Assembly: GCA_964474045.1 (NCBI GenBank)
Contig: CAYYRC010000002.1
Span: 62,001 to 126,000 of the forward strand
DNA: 64,000 nucleotides
Reading direction: 5' to 3'
DNA from: JACJWR01 sp964474045
GTDB taxonomy: Bacteria; Actinomycetota; Actinomycetes; S36-B12; UBA10799
In this document: positions 63,340 to 64,000 of the stretch, one piece after another
Layout of the letters: the number at the start of each line of letters is the position of its first letter
Numbering within the stretch: the first letter of the stretch is position 1
The notes under the pieces: generated by a model
Database searches by the model: none
What the model was told of the DNA's origin: nothing
Seen by the model: the letters and a program-made list of their open reading frames with translations, nothing else
Made by a program: the position numbers and the translations under genes

Positions 63340-64000
63340 GTGACCGCCGAGCCCACGCCGCCGCCCACGCCGGCTCTGCCGCTGCCCGACGATCCCGATC
63401 TGTTGCGGGCGATGCTGATCGCAGCCCGGGAGGAGCGCGACCGACAGTTCTGCGAGCTCGTCGCAGCGCACGACTGGATCAACGGCGTACTCACCAACCC
63501 CGCCTATCGGGCCCTGCGGCGGAGTCGGCAGCTGGTGCGACGCGGTGCCCGCCCGCGACCTCCCAAGGCCACCGTCCGGAGCGCCCGGCTGACCGCACCG
63601 GCCACGCCCGGCGCGCTCTGGGTCGACATCACCCCGCTGGATGAGTCCATGCGCTCCGGCATCGCCCGGGTGACGATCAGACTGGCGCAGGAGCTGGACG
63701 ACCTGACCTGCGGGCGGGTGGAACTCGTTCGGCCGGTGGCCGGTCGCTTCCGCCGCGACCTGTCGCTCGAGGCCGAGCTGCTCGCCACCCCCGGCAGGGT
63801 CCGGGAGGCCGGGACACCCCCGGCCTCCCAGGTCTCGCTTCCCGCAGCCGGGGTGTTCCTCTCCGCCTGCGTGCCGCCGCGCGAGCGCGCCGCCGGATGG
63901 TGGCAGGCGATAGCGCACATGCAGGCCAGCGGCGGGATCTACGCCCAGATCGTGCACGACCTCATCCCTGTGTCGGCCCCGGACTTCTTCGACCAGGGCC
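63340..64000 (+). CDS. Glycosyltransferase N-terminal part, GT4-like (3' end off window)
   Basis: 220 codons are visible and open to the window edge. The first 85 residues are a Pro-rich then helical lead (DDPDLLRAMLIAAREERDRQ), followed by ALWVDITPLDESMRSGIARV, the N-terminal pattern of GT4 mannosyl/fucosyltransferases (VDxTPL...SGIARV), and IYAQIVHDLIPVSAPDFF, the matching DLIP...P.FF segment. GTG 63340 is set by the -10 spacing; ATG 63331 is in frame but overlaps the -10. It continues the glycan cluster. Confidence 0.75.
   Translation, partial: MTAEPTPPPTPALPLPDDPDLLRAMLIAAREERDRQFCELVAAHDWINGVLTNPAYRALRRSRQLVRRGARPRPPKATVRSARLTAPATPGALWVDITPLDESMRSGIARVTIRLAQELDDLTCGRVELVRPVAGRFRRDLSLEAELLATPGRVREAGTPPASQVSLPAAGVFLSACVPPRERAAGWWQAIAHMQASGGIYAQIVHDLIPVSAPDFFDQG

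Overview
The window is a high-GC (about 70%) stretch of an actinobacterial chromosome. Evidence for this includes the gene order, F420- and cobalamin-related genes, actinobacteria-restricted families (DUF4191, DUF3052, DUF3145), a homodimeric-type AceE, GlnA1/GlnA2/GlnE, and many genes that start 6-7 nt after a TANNNT -10 box (leaderless transcripts). The order cobT-cobS-gcvT-pepA-sucB-TIGR01777-lipB-lipA-DUF4191-RDD-glnA1 ... glnE-glnA2 ... panB ... RNase H/phosphatase-zinc ribbon-Nif3 ... ahpE-DUF3052 ... aceE matches, from memory, the Mycobacterium tuberculosis Rv2207-Rv2241 backbone, with extra genes inserted. A 100-N scaffold gap inside apbE marks a draft or metagenome assembly. No genus can be named from the sequence alone.

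Layout. 1-9 kb: cobalamin end steps (cobT partial, cobS), glycine cleavage T protein, leucyl aminopeptidase, lipoamide dehydrogenase, a two-lipoyl-domain E2 and a TIGR01777 protein. 9-17 kb: FAD oxidoreductase, alpha/beta hydrolase, lipB-lipA-MOSC, then an asnB-like amidotransferase coupled to an unannotated protein with an M15-peptidase-like signature, and DUF4191. 17-24 kb: RDD protein, glnA1 with a GlnR-like box, hydrolase, secreted phospholipase-C-like lipoprotein, a CsoR/CstR-family repressor divergent from a GCS2-type ligase, and yaaA. 24-30 kb: Ala-rich lipoprotein, then a two-component system followed by a ferric-reductase-like flavocytochrome, an FMN-binding exported protein and ApbE. 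30-41 kb: glnE-glnA2, nadE, panB, carbamate kinase, matrixin-type protease, F420:NADPH oxidoreductase and methionine aminopeptidase. 41-49 kb: polyphosphate glucokinase, MarR regulator, membrane protein, RNase P RNA, the Nif3/zinc-ribbon/RNase HI/phosphatase group, tRNA-Val and a CapA lipoprotein. 49-57 kb: AhpE, DUF3052, a lipoyl-less E2 core, AceE, DUF3145 and glycogen phosphorylase. 57-64 kb: an Rpf-like secreted transglycosylase behind a long leader, then a surface-glycan cluster (GDP-mannose dehydratase-like enzyme and four glycosyltransferases, the last cut by the window edge).

How it fits together. Lipoate synthesis (lipB, lipA) sits between the lipoyl enzymes it serves (sucB and gcvT region, aceE). 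Nitrogen assimilation is complete for regulated glutamine synthetase (glnA1, glnA2, adenylyltransferase glnE), with glutamine users (asnB-like, nadE) nearby. The 24.8-30 kb cassette looks like an inducible extracytoplasmic flavin electron-transfer chain: sensor, regulator, membrane flavocytochrome, flavinylated acceptor and the flavin transferase that loads it. Two copies of a palindromic repeat lie between convergent genes. No insertion sequence, prophage or CRISPR array was seen.
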